Assembly: GCA_045546555.1 (NCBI GenBank) | Contig: JAZQCY010000012.1 | Location: forward strand, 1 to 36,458 | DNA length: 36,458 nucleotides | DNA from: UMGS172 sp045546555 | Lineage (GTDB): Bacteria > Bacillota > Clostridia > Oscillospirales > Acutalibacteraceae | Direction: 5' to 3' | In this document: positions 22,900 to 30,901 of the stretch, piece by piece | How positions within the stretch are numbered: the first letter of the stretch is position 1 | How the letters are laid out: the number at the start of each line of letters is the position of its first letter | The notes under the pieces: model-generated | What the model was told of the DNA's origin: nothing | Seen by the model: only the letters and a program-made list of their open reading frames with translations | Database searches by the model: none | Translations under genes and position numbers: made by a program

Positions 22900-23690
22900 T
22901 ATCTGCCACCCAACCTTCTGACGTTACGGTCGTCTGCGCTCTTATAAAGAAGCTTTGCAATGACCGAATCCTCATTATAGCAAATGCGGTACATAAGGAA
23001 GCCGAACAGTACAAACAGCAGTACAAATCCGCCCTGAACGGCAATGGTCCAAACGGGAACATTGGCAAGATGGGTTTCGGCACCGGTCAAGATATACTCA
23101 CTGCCCTCAACCGTAACGGTGCTTTGAGGTGCGTTGGTAAGAAGGTCGGTTACAGGCTTGACCGGTCCCATCACGATAAAGCGGTAGAACCAATAGTACC
23201 AATCAACCCACTTGCCCGAGCCGACAAAGCGCAGGATGAGCGTGACAACATAAAATACAAAAGGCGGTATTGCGGCCAAGGCGCCCATTTTAAGGCCTCT
23301 GTTCTTGTCGGGGACGGCACCGTTAAAATCGCAATCGTTGCGATCCCTTGCGGCAACCTTGGCAAAAACAGTACCCGTTGTGCAGAACAGAATACCCAGG
23401 CTCAAAACCATGCTGATAACGGTCTCAACCGCTTTAACGCTGGTCGGAGTGTCGGCATAGATCTGAATATATCTGAAATTCTTTTCGGGATTTTCGGGGA
23501 TTTCCTTTACCGACGGATGCTGCTTAAAGCTACCGTCCTCAAGAATCTCCTGCACCTCATAGCCCACAACGTCGGCCGAAAAGCTTTTCAGCATTGAGAA
23601 AATGGATACCTGAATAAACAAACAAAGGATGCTTGTGAAAATGGCCATGCCAATTATCTTCCCGGCATGTCTTATGTTTTCCCGCATCAT
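22899..23690 (-). CDS. Hypothetical membrane protein, partner of the YesL-like protein
   Basis: A 263-residue protein with membrane segments at about 12-35, 88-110, 133-155 and 215-237. An extracytoplasmic domain of roughly 50 residues lies between the first two and another before the last. No named family is recognised. GAGGTGAT precedes tandem ATGs at 23690 and 23687. It overlaps the YesL-like gene by one base. Together they form a two-gene unit behind the ispH-S1 gene. A membrane transport or assembly role is only a guess. Confidence 0.7.
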   Translation of the reverse strand: MMRENIRHAGKIIGMAIFTSILCLFIQVSIFSMLKSFSADVVGYEVQEILEDGSFKQHPSVKEIPENPEKNFRYIQIYADTPTSVKAVETVISMVLSLGILFCTTGTVFAKVAARDRNDCDFNGAVPDKNRGLKMGALAAIPPFVFYVVTLILRFVGSGKWVDWYYWFYRFIVMGPVKPVTDLLTNAPQSTVTVEGSEYILTGAETHLANVPVWTIAVQGGFVLLFVLFGFLMYRICYNEDSVIAKLLYKSADDRNVRRLGGR

Positions 23691-23728
23691 ATCACCTCAT
23701 GTAAAAATTATAAAAGGGCAAACGCCGA

Positions 23729-23756
23729 AGCACCGTTTTTAAAAACGGTGCTTTTT
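23729..23756. terminator. AT-rich perfect hairpin downstream of ispH-S1
   Basis: AGCACCGTTTTT (23729-23740) is the reverse complement of AAAAACGGTGCT (23741-23752), with TTTT following on the plus strand. The genes that would need it (ispH-S1) are on the minus strand, where no U run follows. It may be a weak terminator, an RNA stability stem or a mapping of both functions. Confidence 0.4.
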
Positions 23757-23778
23757 GCGCTTACCCTCAAAGCTTCGA

Positions 23779-25794
23779 TTATTCCTCGACAGGAGCCTCT
23801 GCGGTTTCCTCTGCAACTGCTTCCTCGGCTGCTTCCTCAACAGCCTCTGTCTTCTCGATCAAAGCGCGGATAGAAAGGCTTACACGCTTCTTATCAAGGT
23901 CGATATCGATGATCTTTGCATCGACCTCCTGACCAACCTTGAGCTCGTCAGCAGGCTTCTCAATGCGGCGATCAGCGATCTGAGAAATGTGGATAAGACC
24001 GTCAACACCCGAGATGATTCTTGCGAATGCGCCGTAGGTGGTCATGCTTACGATCTTAACGTTTACAACATCCTCAACGGCATACTTTGCCTTGAAGATC
24101 TCCCAAGGATTCTCGTCAGCCTTCTTGTAGCCGAGCGAGATCTTCTTCTTATCCTGGTCGATAGCCTTTACGTATACATCAACGGTGTCACCAACCTTGA
24201 CAACCTCGGAAGGATGCTTGATGCGCTCCCAAGAAAGCTCGGAAATGTGAACCATACCGTCAACACCGCCAAGGTCTACGAATGCGCCGTAGCCGGTGAT
24301 GGACTTAACGGTACCGGTGAACTTGTCGCCGACTGCGACATTAGCCCAGAACTTCTCCTCTGCGGCAGACTTCTGCTCACGAAGGATAGCCTTTGCCGAG
24401 CCGATAACACGGCGGCGCTGACCGATCTCGATAATACGGAAGGAAATGGGCTGACCCTTTAAAGCCTCAAGATCATCCGACTTGGAGAGGGTTGCCTGAG
24501 AAGCGGGGATGAAAACTCTGATGCCCTCGTAGAAAGCGACAACGCCGCCCTTAACTACATCGGAAACAGTGCTTTCGATAACCTCGCCCGTTTCTTTTGC
24601 GGTAAGTACCTTGTCCCAACCTGCGATAGCGTCAAAGCGCTTCTTGGAAAGCATCACGGTGCCTTCCTGATCGTTGGTACGCATAATGATAAGATCAAGC
24701 TCATCGCCGATCTTTACAGCCTCGGTGAGCTTTACGCTGGGATCGTTGGAGAACTCGTTAGCGGAGATATAGCCGGTATGTTTTCTGCCGACAATGTCTA
24801 CTTCGATCTCGGTCGCATTGACTGAAAGAACGATGCCCTTTACCTTCTGGTCTGTATTTGAACTGCTTTCGGTTGCGTTAAGCATCTCCTCGAAAGTCAT
24901 TTCATCGTTGATTGTTTCCTGCACTGCAGGGCTCTGCATTTCTTGCATGGTGTTTAGAACCTCCTTTATTATACCGGACGGTGTTGATGCACCGGCCACG
25001 ACCCCAATAAGATCCGAGGGCTTGAAAAAGTTTCGGTCGAGCTCGTCGGCGGTCTCAACGTGCACGGTTCGCTCACATACGGTGCCGCAAACTTCTTTCA
25101 GCTTGCAGGTATTTGAACTGTGCTTTCCGCCTACCACGACCATCACGTCACATTTAGACGCTAAATTTAAAGCCTCCTCCTGCCTTTTTGAGGTAGCATT
25201 ACATATTGTATCAAAAATAATTGCATTTGTATAGTGCTTTTTTAAAAATTTTTGACATTTTTTCCATAAATCGAGGTTAAATGTGGTCTGAGAGACGACT
25301 GTTAGGGCGTCATTTGGCGAAATTTTGCCCAATTTAAGCAAATTGTCCAAATCATCGGTGTTGCCAAAAACGAAACACTTGCCCTCGCAATGACCGATTA
25401 TTCCCTCGACCTCCTTATGAGCAGCATCGCCGGCAATAAGAACAGTTCGACCCTCGGCACTTGCAGCCGCAACTATTTTGTGGATTTTCGCAACAAACGG
25501 ACAGGTTGCATCGGCCACCGTCAGACCAAGCTCGGACGCTTTTTGGGTGACACACTTGGCCACTCCGTGAGAACGAAGCACCAATACCTCTTCGGGCTCG
25601 ACCTCATCCGGCGACTCAACGATCCTTGCTCCCCTTTTGCCCAGCTCCTCAACCAACTGCGGATTGTGGATAATAGGCCCCAAGGTGGCCACACGCTTGC
25701 CGTCATTCAAAAGCTCCTCGACCATATTGACGGCACGGTTGACACCGAAGCAAAAGCCTGCGGTCTCGGCTAAGATTATCTTACTCAATATCAA
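23779..25794 (-). CDS. ispH: Fused IspH (HMBPP reductase) and ribosomal protein S1-type protein
   Basis: Residues 1-285 are 4-hydroxy-3-methylbut-2-enyl diphosphate reductase, the last enzyme of the MEP isoprenoid pathway. The 4Fe-4S cysteines are Cys15, Cys98 and Cys198, with His43, His76, His126 and Glu128 in the substrate site. Residues 316-645 hold four S1 RNA-binding domains (for example SITGYGAFVDLGGVDGMVHI), then a Glu/Ala-rich tail. The fusion is known in Clostridia. No ATG starts the gene: a TTG at 25794 overlaps the cmk stop (TTGA), and another TTG lies at 25788. GGGAGAG precedes them. Confidence 0.95.
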   Translation of the reverse strand: MILSKIILAETAGFCFGVNRAVNMVEELLNDGKRVATLGPIIHNPQLVEELGKRGARIVESPDEVEPEEVLVLRSHGVAKCVTQKASELGLTVADATCPFVAKIHKIVAAASAEGRTVLIAGDAAHKEVEGIIGHCEGKCFVFGNTDDLDNLLKLGKISPNDALTVVSQTTFNLDLWKKCQKFLKKHYTNAIIFDTICNATSKRQEEALNLASKCDVMVVVGGKHSSNTCKLKEVCGTVCERTVHVETADELDRNFFKPSDLIGVVAGASTPSGIIKEVLNTMQEMQSPAVQETINDEMTFEEMLNATESSSNTDQKVKGIVLSVNATEIEVDIVGRKHTGYISANEFSNDPSVKLTEAVKIGDELDLIIMRTNDQEGTVMLSKKRFDAIAGWDKVLTAKETGEVIESTVSDVVKGGVVAFYEGIRVFIPASQATLSKSDDLEALKGQPISFRIIEIGQRRRVIGSAKAILREQKSAAEEKFWANVAVGDKFTGTVKSITGYGAFVDLGGVDGMVHISELSWERIKHPSEVVKVGDTVDVYVKAIDQDKKKISLGYKKADENPWEIFKAKYAVEDVVNVKIVSMTTYGAFARIISGVDGLIHISQIADRRIEKPADELKVGQEVDAKIIDIDLDKKRVSLSIRALIEKTEAVEEAAEEAVAEETAEAPVEE

Positions 25795-26474
25795 TTCTCT
25801 CCCGAAAGAATATTGTCAATAACGGTACGCATTGCGTTGACGGCACCCTCGAGGTCAAGGTCGGAGGTATCCACAATGACCGATTGCTCTGACGGCTTTA
25901 AGGGCGCAACCGCACGGTTCATATCCTGCTCGTCACGCTGAATAAGGTCGCTCAAAACATCCTCAAACTTAACATCGGCACCCTTTTCGATAAGCTCATC
26001 ATAGCGGCGCTTGGCTCTGACCTCGGGCGAGGCAGTCAGGAATATCTTGACACGTGCCTCGGGCAGAACGACGGTCGCAATGTCACGTCCGTCCATGACA
26101 ACATTGTGCTCATCGGCCAATTTGCGCTGCAGCCCTAACAAAAATGCACGTACCGAAGGTATTGCCGAGGTTTTTGAAGCCATCATCGACACCTCGGGTG
26201 TGCGGATAAGCTCGGACACGTCGTTACCGTTAAGCAGCACACGCTGTTCGTCGCCACGGTAGGCAATATCGACCGTGATGGTGCCGATATGTGCCGTCAC
26301 GGCGTCTATATCGTCGGAATCGACCTTGGACGACATTATGCTCAACGCCACGGTGCGGTAAAGTGCTCCCGTGTCAACATATATGTAGTTCAGATTTTTG
26401 GCCAGACGGCGCGCAATGGTGCTTTTGCCTGCGCCTGCAGGCCCGTCAATGGCAACGGCTACTGTTTTGTTCAT
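25791..26474 (-). CDS. cmk: Cytidylate kinase
   Basis: Phosphorylates CMP and dCMP. The 227-residue protein has the P-loop GPAGAGKST (11-19), YVDTGALYR, and MDGRDIATVVLPEA, all diagnostic of Cmk. Its stop overlaps the TTG start of ispH-S1 by 3-4 nt. The order cmk then ispH-S1 is typical of Clostridia. AAGGGG lies 9 nt upstream of the ATG. A lipoprotein gene precedes it on the same strand across a 48-bp gap with no terminator. Confidence 0.96.
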   Translation of the reverse strand: MNKTVAVAIDGPAGAGKSTIARRLAKNLNYIYVDTGALYRTVALSIMSSKVDSDDIDAVTAHIGTITVDIAYRGDEQRVLLNGNDVSELIRTPEVSMMASKTSAIPSVRAFLLGLQRKLADEHNVVMDGRDIATVVLPEARVKIFLTASPEVRAKRRYDELIEKGADVKFEDVLSDLIQRDEQDMNRAVAPLKPSEQSVIVDTSDLDLEGAVNAMRTVIDNILSGEN

Positions 26475-26522
26475 AAAATGTTCCCCTTGTGATGTATATT
26501 TATATAATCAATAATTTCACAA

Positions 26523-26948
26523 CTACTTCAGCTTAACGGTTCCTTCGGCGCCTAACACTTTAACATAGCATCTTTGCGCATCAAAAGCACCCGTTTGAAC
26601 GGGTATCTTAACCTCGCCGAAATACTCTCCATTTTCGGAAAGCTCATATTGCTGTTCGTTGGTGAACGTCGATTTGCCCTCCAAAACGAACACCTTCAAA
26701 GTCAGCTTGGCATTGGAATATTGAGCCTCAACCTTACTTTTCACCGACAGGCTGACGGTGACGTAATACGTTTCTGTGGAAAGGCCCTCAAATCTTTCTT
26801 TGTGTAATTCCCAATCGGACGCTTCGACAGTAAGGTAATCATCAACGTTATACCTTTTCAAGGTCGCCACGGAATCATCGGATAAGGCACAGCCCGAGAA
26901 GGCAAAAAGCATAACCGCCATCATCAGAATTGAAAAAGCTCTTTTCAA
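26523..26948 (-). CDS. Predicted lipoprotein of unknown function
   Basis: A 141-residue protein with a short basic N-terminus, a hydrophobic stretch and a lipobox LFAFSGC, with the lipidated cysteine near residue 20. The mature part is beta-rich (YYVTVSLSVKS, KLTLKVFVLEG, GEVKIPVQTG) and looks like a single immunoglobulin-like or DUF-type sandwich domain. No family is recognised. The start is read as the TTG at 26948, 6 nt after GAGGTG; a GTG at 26957 overlaps that ribosome binding site. It lies between a flavoprotein gene and cmk on the same strand. Confidence 0.78.
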   Translation of the reverse strand: MKRAFSILMMAVMLFAFSGCALSDDSVATLKRYNVDDYLTVEASDWELHKERFEGLSTETYYVTVSLSVKSKVEAQYSNAKLTLKVFVLEGKSTFTNEQQYELSENGEYFGEVKIPVQTGAFDAQRCYVKVLGAEGTVKLK

Positions 26949-26976
26949 ACAACTCACCTCATGTTCAATTCAGCAA

Positions 26977-28224
26977 TTAAAGGTCGAAGCTACTCACAGC
27001 CGCCGATTCACCGGCCGAATAACCGGTTGAAAAGGCTATCTGCAGATTGAATCCGCCCGTGAAGGCGTCGACGTCCAGAACCTCACCTGCGAAATACAGA
27101 CCCGATACAAGCCTTGATTCCATTGTTTTGGGGTTGACCTCACCCAAAGTGATGCCTCCCTTGGTGACAATGGCCTCGTCGATAGGTCTGAAGCCGGTTA
27201 TCGTAAGGGTCAGCCCTTTTAAAATGCCGACCAATCTCTGCCGTTGCTCACGGGTTATCTGGTTGACCTTCTGCGAAGGCTCGATACCTGACAGCTTGAC
27301 CACAACGGGTATCAGCTTGCGTGGCAGTAGCTCGCCCAACGAATTTATATAATCCTTGTTAAGGTTTTTCTCAAAATCACGCAATAGTCGGTCGTCTAGC
27401 TTTTCGGGTGACAAGGCAGGCTTTAGATCGATACACACCTTGTACTCGTTTTTCTCGGGCTCGGGCGTATAGGCTGAGGCGCTCAGGATAACGGGACCCG
27501 AAAGGCCGTAATGCGTGAACATCAACTCACCGAAATCGTCATAGATCGGCTTTTGACCGCCGTTTTTGAACACGGTGACTTTGATGTTTTTAAGGCTTAA
27601 CCCTTGAACATCGGAGCACCAGCCCTCAAGCACGTTGACGGCCACCAGCGAGGGTCGAAGCTCGGTCACGGTGTGGCCGACCGACTTGGCGAGGCTATAG
27701 CCATCACCCGTTGAACCTGTAAGCGGGTACGAAAGTCCACCCGTGGCAATTATCACGCTGTCGGCAAAATAGGCGGCTCCGCTTTCGCATTTAACTCCGC
27801 CGACCTGTCCGTTTGAGGTGATAAGCTCACAAACACGCTCCTGCAGTATCCTGACACCGACCTCTTTCACGGCACCCACAAGTGCATCAACGATATCGAC
27901 TGCTTTGTCGCTTTCGGGGAAAACACGGTTGCCACGCTCGGTTTTAAGCGGTACACCGTGGTTTTCAAAAAAGCTTTTTGTGTCCTCGGCGGTAAAGTTA
28001 TTGAAGGCTGAATAAAGAAAACGGCCGTTACCCGTCACAGCATTGACAAGTCCGTTTACGTCGGTATCGTTGGTGACATTGCACCTGCCCTTGCCCGTTA
28101 TCATAACCTTACGTGCAGGGCGTGGGTTGCGCTCCAAGCACAAAACCTCGGCACCGTTGCAGGCCGCCGAATAGGCCGCCATAAGACCTGCGGCACCTGC
28201 ACCAACTATCAAAACCTTACTCAC
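26977..28224 (-). CDS. HI0933/BaiN-family FAD-dependent oxidoreductase
   Basis: A 415-residue flavoprotein. It begins with the dinucleotide-binding motif VLIVGAGAAGLMAAYSA, then RKVMITGKGRCNVTN, a family hallmark, ATGGLSYPLTGSTGDGY, and the C-terminal FAD contact FTGGFNLQIAFSTGYSAG. The family (HI0933, also called BaiN or YhiN) has uncertain substrates; some members reduce bile-acid intermediates. The start is taken as the GTG at 28224, with AGAGGTG 6 nt upstream; the GTG at 28233 overlaps that site. It probably shares a transcript with the following lipoprotein gene. Confidence 0.9.
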   Translation of the reverse strand: MSKVLIVGAGAAGLMAAYSAACNGAEVLCLERNPRPARKVMITGKGRCNVTNDTDVNGLVNAVTGNGRFLYSAFNNFTAEDTKSFFENHGVPLKTERGNRVFPESDKAVDIVDALVGAVKEVGVRILQERVCELITSNGQVGGVKCESGAAYFADSVIIATGGLSYPLTGSTGDGYSLAKSVGHTVTELRPSLVAVNVLEGWCSDVQGLSLKNIKVTVFKNGGQKPIYDDFGELMFTHYGLSGPVILSASAYTPEPEKNEYKVCIDLKPALSPEKLDDRLLRDFEKNLNKDYINSLGELLPRKLIPVVVKLSGIEPSQKVNQITREQRQRLVGILKGLTLTITGFRPIDEAIVTKGGITLGEVNPKTMESRLVSGLYFAGEVLDVDAFTGGFNLQIAFSTGYSAGESAAVSSFDL

Positions 28225-28271
28225 AAAGAACACCTCTTTTCAAGTCAAAATAAAATTAAAACGCCGAGCGG

Positions 28272-28790
28272 TCAGAACAGACCCTTTAAGCGGTTTTTTA
28301 CTGTATAATACAACGGTACGCCCAAAGCCCCGCACACAACGACCTCACCCAAGGCAACCTCAAGTGCAATAACGGCAAAGCCCAAAAGGGTAACGGGTGC
28401 GCCGTCGGTCATAAGCAGCGTGACCTCAAGCCCTACCAGCACCGCATTAAAAACGGTGGGCGGAATTATACTAAGGTACGGTGTAGCCTTACCGCAATAC
28501 TTGGCGATAAGCCGAATTGCCACGGCGGCAAGTCCCGTTGCAAGGGCACCGACCGCCACATCAACAAGCCCCATAGGGCTTCCGATATTGCCGATAACAC
28601 AGCCTATCACAAGGCCGGGCACGGCGGCAGGCGTGAAGGCCGCAAGTATGTTCAGCGCCTCGGAAAGGCGAAACTGAACGCCACCGTAGGCCAACCCGAA
28701 AGCGGCCGACAGATAGGTCAATGCGGCATAGGCGGCGGCAATAAGCGCCGCTGTCACGATAAATCGTGACAGCGTTTTTTGATTTGACAT
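28272..28790 (-). CDS. queT: QueT-type queuosine-precursor transporter (ECF S component)
   Basis: A 172-residue membrane protein of the QueT family, the substrate-binding component of an ECF transporter for preQ1 or a related 7-deazapurine. It has about six membrane segments and the family's GGVQFRLSEALNILAAFTPA and GCVIGNIGSPMGLVDV motifs. I chose the ATG at 28788-28790 with GGAGGAA 8 nt upstream. The leader folds as a preQ1-I-like aptamer whose tail covers this ribosome binding site. Codons 6-14 form a perfect 12-bp inverted repeat. Energising ECF A/T subunits are not in the window. Confidence 0.9.
   Translation of the reverse strand: MSNQKTLSRFIVTAALIAAAYAALTYLSAAFGLAYGGVQFRLSEALNILAAFTPAAVPGLVIGCVIGNIGSPMGLVDVAVGALATGLAAVAIRLIAKYCGKATPYLSIIPPTVFNAVLVGLEVTLLMTDGAPVTLLGFAVIALEVALGEVVVCGALGVPLYYTVKNRLKGLF
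28749..28780. repeat. Perfect 12-bp inverted repeat in the first codons of queT
   Basis: CGCTGTCACGAT (28749-28760) and ATCGTGACAGCG (28763-28774) are exact inverted copies two bases apart. On the plus strand six T follow (28775-28780), giving the look of an intrinsic terminator. On the minus strand it is a stem about 15 nt after the queT ATG. It could hinder translation, pair with the riboswitch platform, or stop antisense transcription. Confidence 0.6.
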
Positions 28791-28798
28791 ATTAAATT

Positions 28799-28840
28799 CC
28801 TCCGTAGTTTTATTTAACGTCAGGATTTTGCGAACTGACG
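28799..28840 (-). promoter_or_regulatory. preQ1-I-like riboswitch before queT
   Basis: In minus-strand RNA: stem CGTCAG, an 11-nt loop TTCGCAAAATC, stem CTGACG, then an A-rich tail (TTAAATAAAACTACGG) running into the ribosome binding site GGAGG. This matches the layout of the Thermoanaerobacter preQ1-I aptamer: short stem, TCGC-containing loop ending in the ligand-pairing C, then TTAA-CAAAAC-type tail. Loop TTCG can pair with tail CGGA to make the pseudoknot, which would sequester the ribosome binding site on ligand binding. A 6-bp hairpin (28840-28854) precedes it. Confidence 0.6.
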
Positions 28841-28945
28841 TCGAGAACCTCGACACGGAATGCGCGTAATCGAGATTCTTATTAACTTAAAATTTTACCT
28901 CGCGTTTATAATCGTTACTGACAAAACGCTTTTTTATCATTCTTT

Positions 28946-29392
28946 TTACTTTTTATCAAGGTACTTTTGATATTCCTCAACTGCAAGGCGGTCACAGCGT
29001 TCGTTTTCCTCGTGGCCTGCGTGACCCTTTATCCATTCAAAAGTAACCTTGTGCTTTTCGCAAAGCGTGAGCAGAGCATCCCACAGTTCGGGGTTTAAGG
29101 CAGGTTTTTTGTCGCCCTTGCGCCAGCCGTTCTGTTTCCACGAAGCCGCCCAGCCCTTGGTTATGCCGTTGACGACATACTGCGAGTCGGTGGTGAGTAC
29201 GACCTCGCACGGCTCTTTAAGCTGGCTCAACGCCTCGATGCAGGCGGTCAGCTCCATTCGGTTATTGGTGGTCTCGGGATCGGAGCCCGACATTTCCTTT
29301 TCGACCGAATTGTACCTCAGCACGGCACCCCAACCGCCGGGACCCGGATTGCCCGAGCAGGCACCGTCGGTAAAAATGTATACTTTTTTCAT
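28946..29392 (-). CDS. rnhA: Ribonuclease HI
   Basis: Degrades RNA in RNA-DNA hybrids. The 148-residue protein has the full catalytic set Asp9 (IFTDGACSGNPGPGG), Glu47 (NNRMELTA), Asp69 (TTDSQYV) and Asp134 (ENERCDRLA), plus the WIKGHAGHEENE loop. It starts 1 bp after the lexA stop, with a weak ribosome binding site inside lexA, so it is probably translationally coupled to lexA. Length and motifs are typical. Confidence 0.97.
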   Translation of the reverse strand: MKKVYIFTDGACSGNPGPGGWGAVLRYNSVEKEMSGSDPETTNNRMELTACIEALSQLKEPCEVVLTTDSQYVVNGITKGWAASWKQNGWRKGDKKPALNPELWDALLTLCEKHKVTFEWIKGHAGHEENERCDRLAVEEYQKYLDKK

Positions 29393-29393
29393 A

Positions 29394-29990
29394 TCAATAC
29401 TTTCTGTAGCTGCCGACTACCCTTCCCAATATCTCCATACTTTCGGGGTAAATGGGGTCAAAATCGGGGTTTTCGGGCAGAAGATACGGTTTTTTGCCAA
29501 ACTCCGAAACCAGACGCTTAACAGTGGCCTCATCCTCAATAAGTGCCACAACAATATCACCGTTGCGGCTGGACAGATCCTTATCGGCAATGATGATATC
29601 ACCGTCCAAAATACCTGCGTCACGCATACTGAGACCCGACACACGCAGAGCAAACAGACCGTCGGAACGGTCGGACGAGATGGGACACGGAATGTAGCCC
29701 TCGATCTCCTCGACCGCCAATATGGGCTGACCTGCCGTGACCTTGCCGACCAGCGGCACCATTGAGGTCTCGGCCGTGCCGGTGAGCCTTATGCTTCGGG
29801 ACGACTTGGCATCACGGGTTATGTAGCCGTTTTCCTCCAAAGATGACAGTGCGGCGTGCACCGTTGAGGTGGAGCGAATGCCCGTTGCATCACATATTTC
29901 ACGAACAGTGGGCGGAATTGAGTTGCCCATTGTTTTTTTCAAAAAACCGTAAACCAACATCTGCTTTTGGCTTAAACTTGTTTTTGACAT
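29394..29990 (-). CDS. lexA: LexA SOS repressor
   Basis: Repressor of the DNA-damage response that cleaves itself when bound to RecA filaments. The 198-residue protein has a winged-helix DNA-binding domain (IPPTVREICDATGI and STSTVHAALSSLEENGYI), the cleavage bond Ala86-Gly87 in TAGQP, and the Ser/Lys dyad Ser121 (SGLSMRDAGI) and Lys158 (EATVKRL). Cleavage and catalysis therefore look intact. AGGAGAA lies rather far (about 13 nt) upstream of the ATG. It sits 23 bp after galU; I saw no LexA box (GAAC-N4-GTTC) in that gap. Confidence 0.96.
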   Translation of the reverse strand: MSKTSLSQKQMLVYGFLKKTMGNSIPPTVREICDATGIRSTSTVHAALSSLEENGYITRDAKSSRSIRLTGTAETSMVPLVGKVTAGQPILAVEEIEGYIPCPISSDRSDGLFALRVSGLSMRDAGILDGDIIIADKDLSSRNGDIVVALIEDEATVKRLVSEFGKKPYLLPENPDFDPIYPESMEILGRVVGSYRKY

Positions 29991-30013
29991 AGTATTTTAA
30001 ATTCTCCTAAATA

Positions 30014-30886
30014 TTATATTTCGGATGCTATTTTTTTGATAAATTCCTTCAATTCATCCCGAACCTCGGGGTGGTTGAGACCAACCTCGATATTGGCCTT
30101 CAAAATGCCGAATTTGTTACCCATATCATAACGGATTCCGTCAAAATCAACACCAACCATACCGTCACGGCGAGCGATCTCGGCCATGGCATCGGTCAAT
30201 TGCAGTTCACCGCCTGCACCGACAGGTGTGGTTTCAAGCACATCAAAGATATCGGGCGTAAGAACACAACGGCCAAGAATGGAATACAGCGAGAATATCT
30301 TATCAAGCGGCGGCTTTTCGATCATATCATCGATCAGATAAACATTGTCCTCGATATTCTGCACCTTCATTGAGCTGTATTTCACGATCTGCTCGGGTGT
30401 GACCTCTTTAATACCTACGGCACACTTTTTGTGCTTTTCATAAGCACGGATGACCTGTCCGACAACGGGATCACGGTCGTTTATAATGACGTCGTCACCG
30501 TACATAACGGCAAAAGGCTCGTCCTTAACAAAGCTCTTGGCACACAGAACAGCATGACCCAATCCCTTGGCCTCTTTTTGACGGATAAAGTAGATGTTGG
30601 CCATTTTGGCAACCGATTTAAGCTCAGACAGAACGTCATCCTTTCCACCACGTGCCTCAAGCAGATGCTCAAGCTCAAACGAATGGTCAAAGTGGTCCTC
30701 GATAACACCCTTGCCTCGGTTTGTAATGATCAAAATATCGGTGATACCTGCATCAACGGCCTCTTCAACAATATACTGAATGGCCGGCTTGTCGACGATC
30801 GGCAGCATTTCCTTGGGCACCGCCTTTGAAGCCGGCAAAACTCTTGTACCCAAACCTGCGGCAGGAATGATGGCTTTACGTATCAT
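30014..30886 (-). CDS. galU: UTP-glucose-1-phosphate uridylyltransferase
   Basis: Makes UDP-glucose for cell-envelope glycans. The 290-residue protein carries the nucleotidyltransferase signature IIPAAGLGTRVLPASKAVPK, the PAIQYIVEEAVDAG segment, and AVMYGDDVI with the metal-binding aspartates. Further conserved pieces are LGRCVLTPDIFD and YDMGNKFGIL. GAGGAGAA precedes the ATG. It lies between a zinc-ribbon membrane protein gene and lexA on the same strand, with short gaps. Confidence 0.95.
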   Translation of the reverse strand: MIRKAIIPAAGLGTRVLPASKAVPKEMLPIVDKPAIQYIVEEAVDAGITDILIITNRGKGVIEDHFDHSFELEHLLEARGGKDDVLSELKSVAKMANIYFIRQKEAKGLGHAVLCAKSFVKDEPFAVMYGDDVIINDRDPVVGQVIRAYEKHKKCAVGIKEVTPEQIVKYSSMKVQNIEDNVYLIDDMIEKPPLDKIFSLYSILGRCVLTPDIFDVLETTPVGAGGELQLTDAMAEIARRDGMVGVDFDGIRYDMGNKFGILKANIEVGLNHPEVRDELKEFIKKIASEI

Positions 30887-30901
30887 AATATTCTCCTCAC
30901 T

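Noticed and set aside
29991..30013. LexA operator upstream of lexA
   Set aside because: No GAAC-N4-GTTC or close variant is visible in the short gap; other GAAC/GTTC pairs in the window are inside genes with wrong spacing.
30431..30829. Plus-strand open frame opposite galU
   Set aside because: It is a shadow of galU; no family resemblance or start signal.
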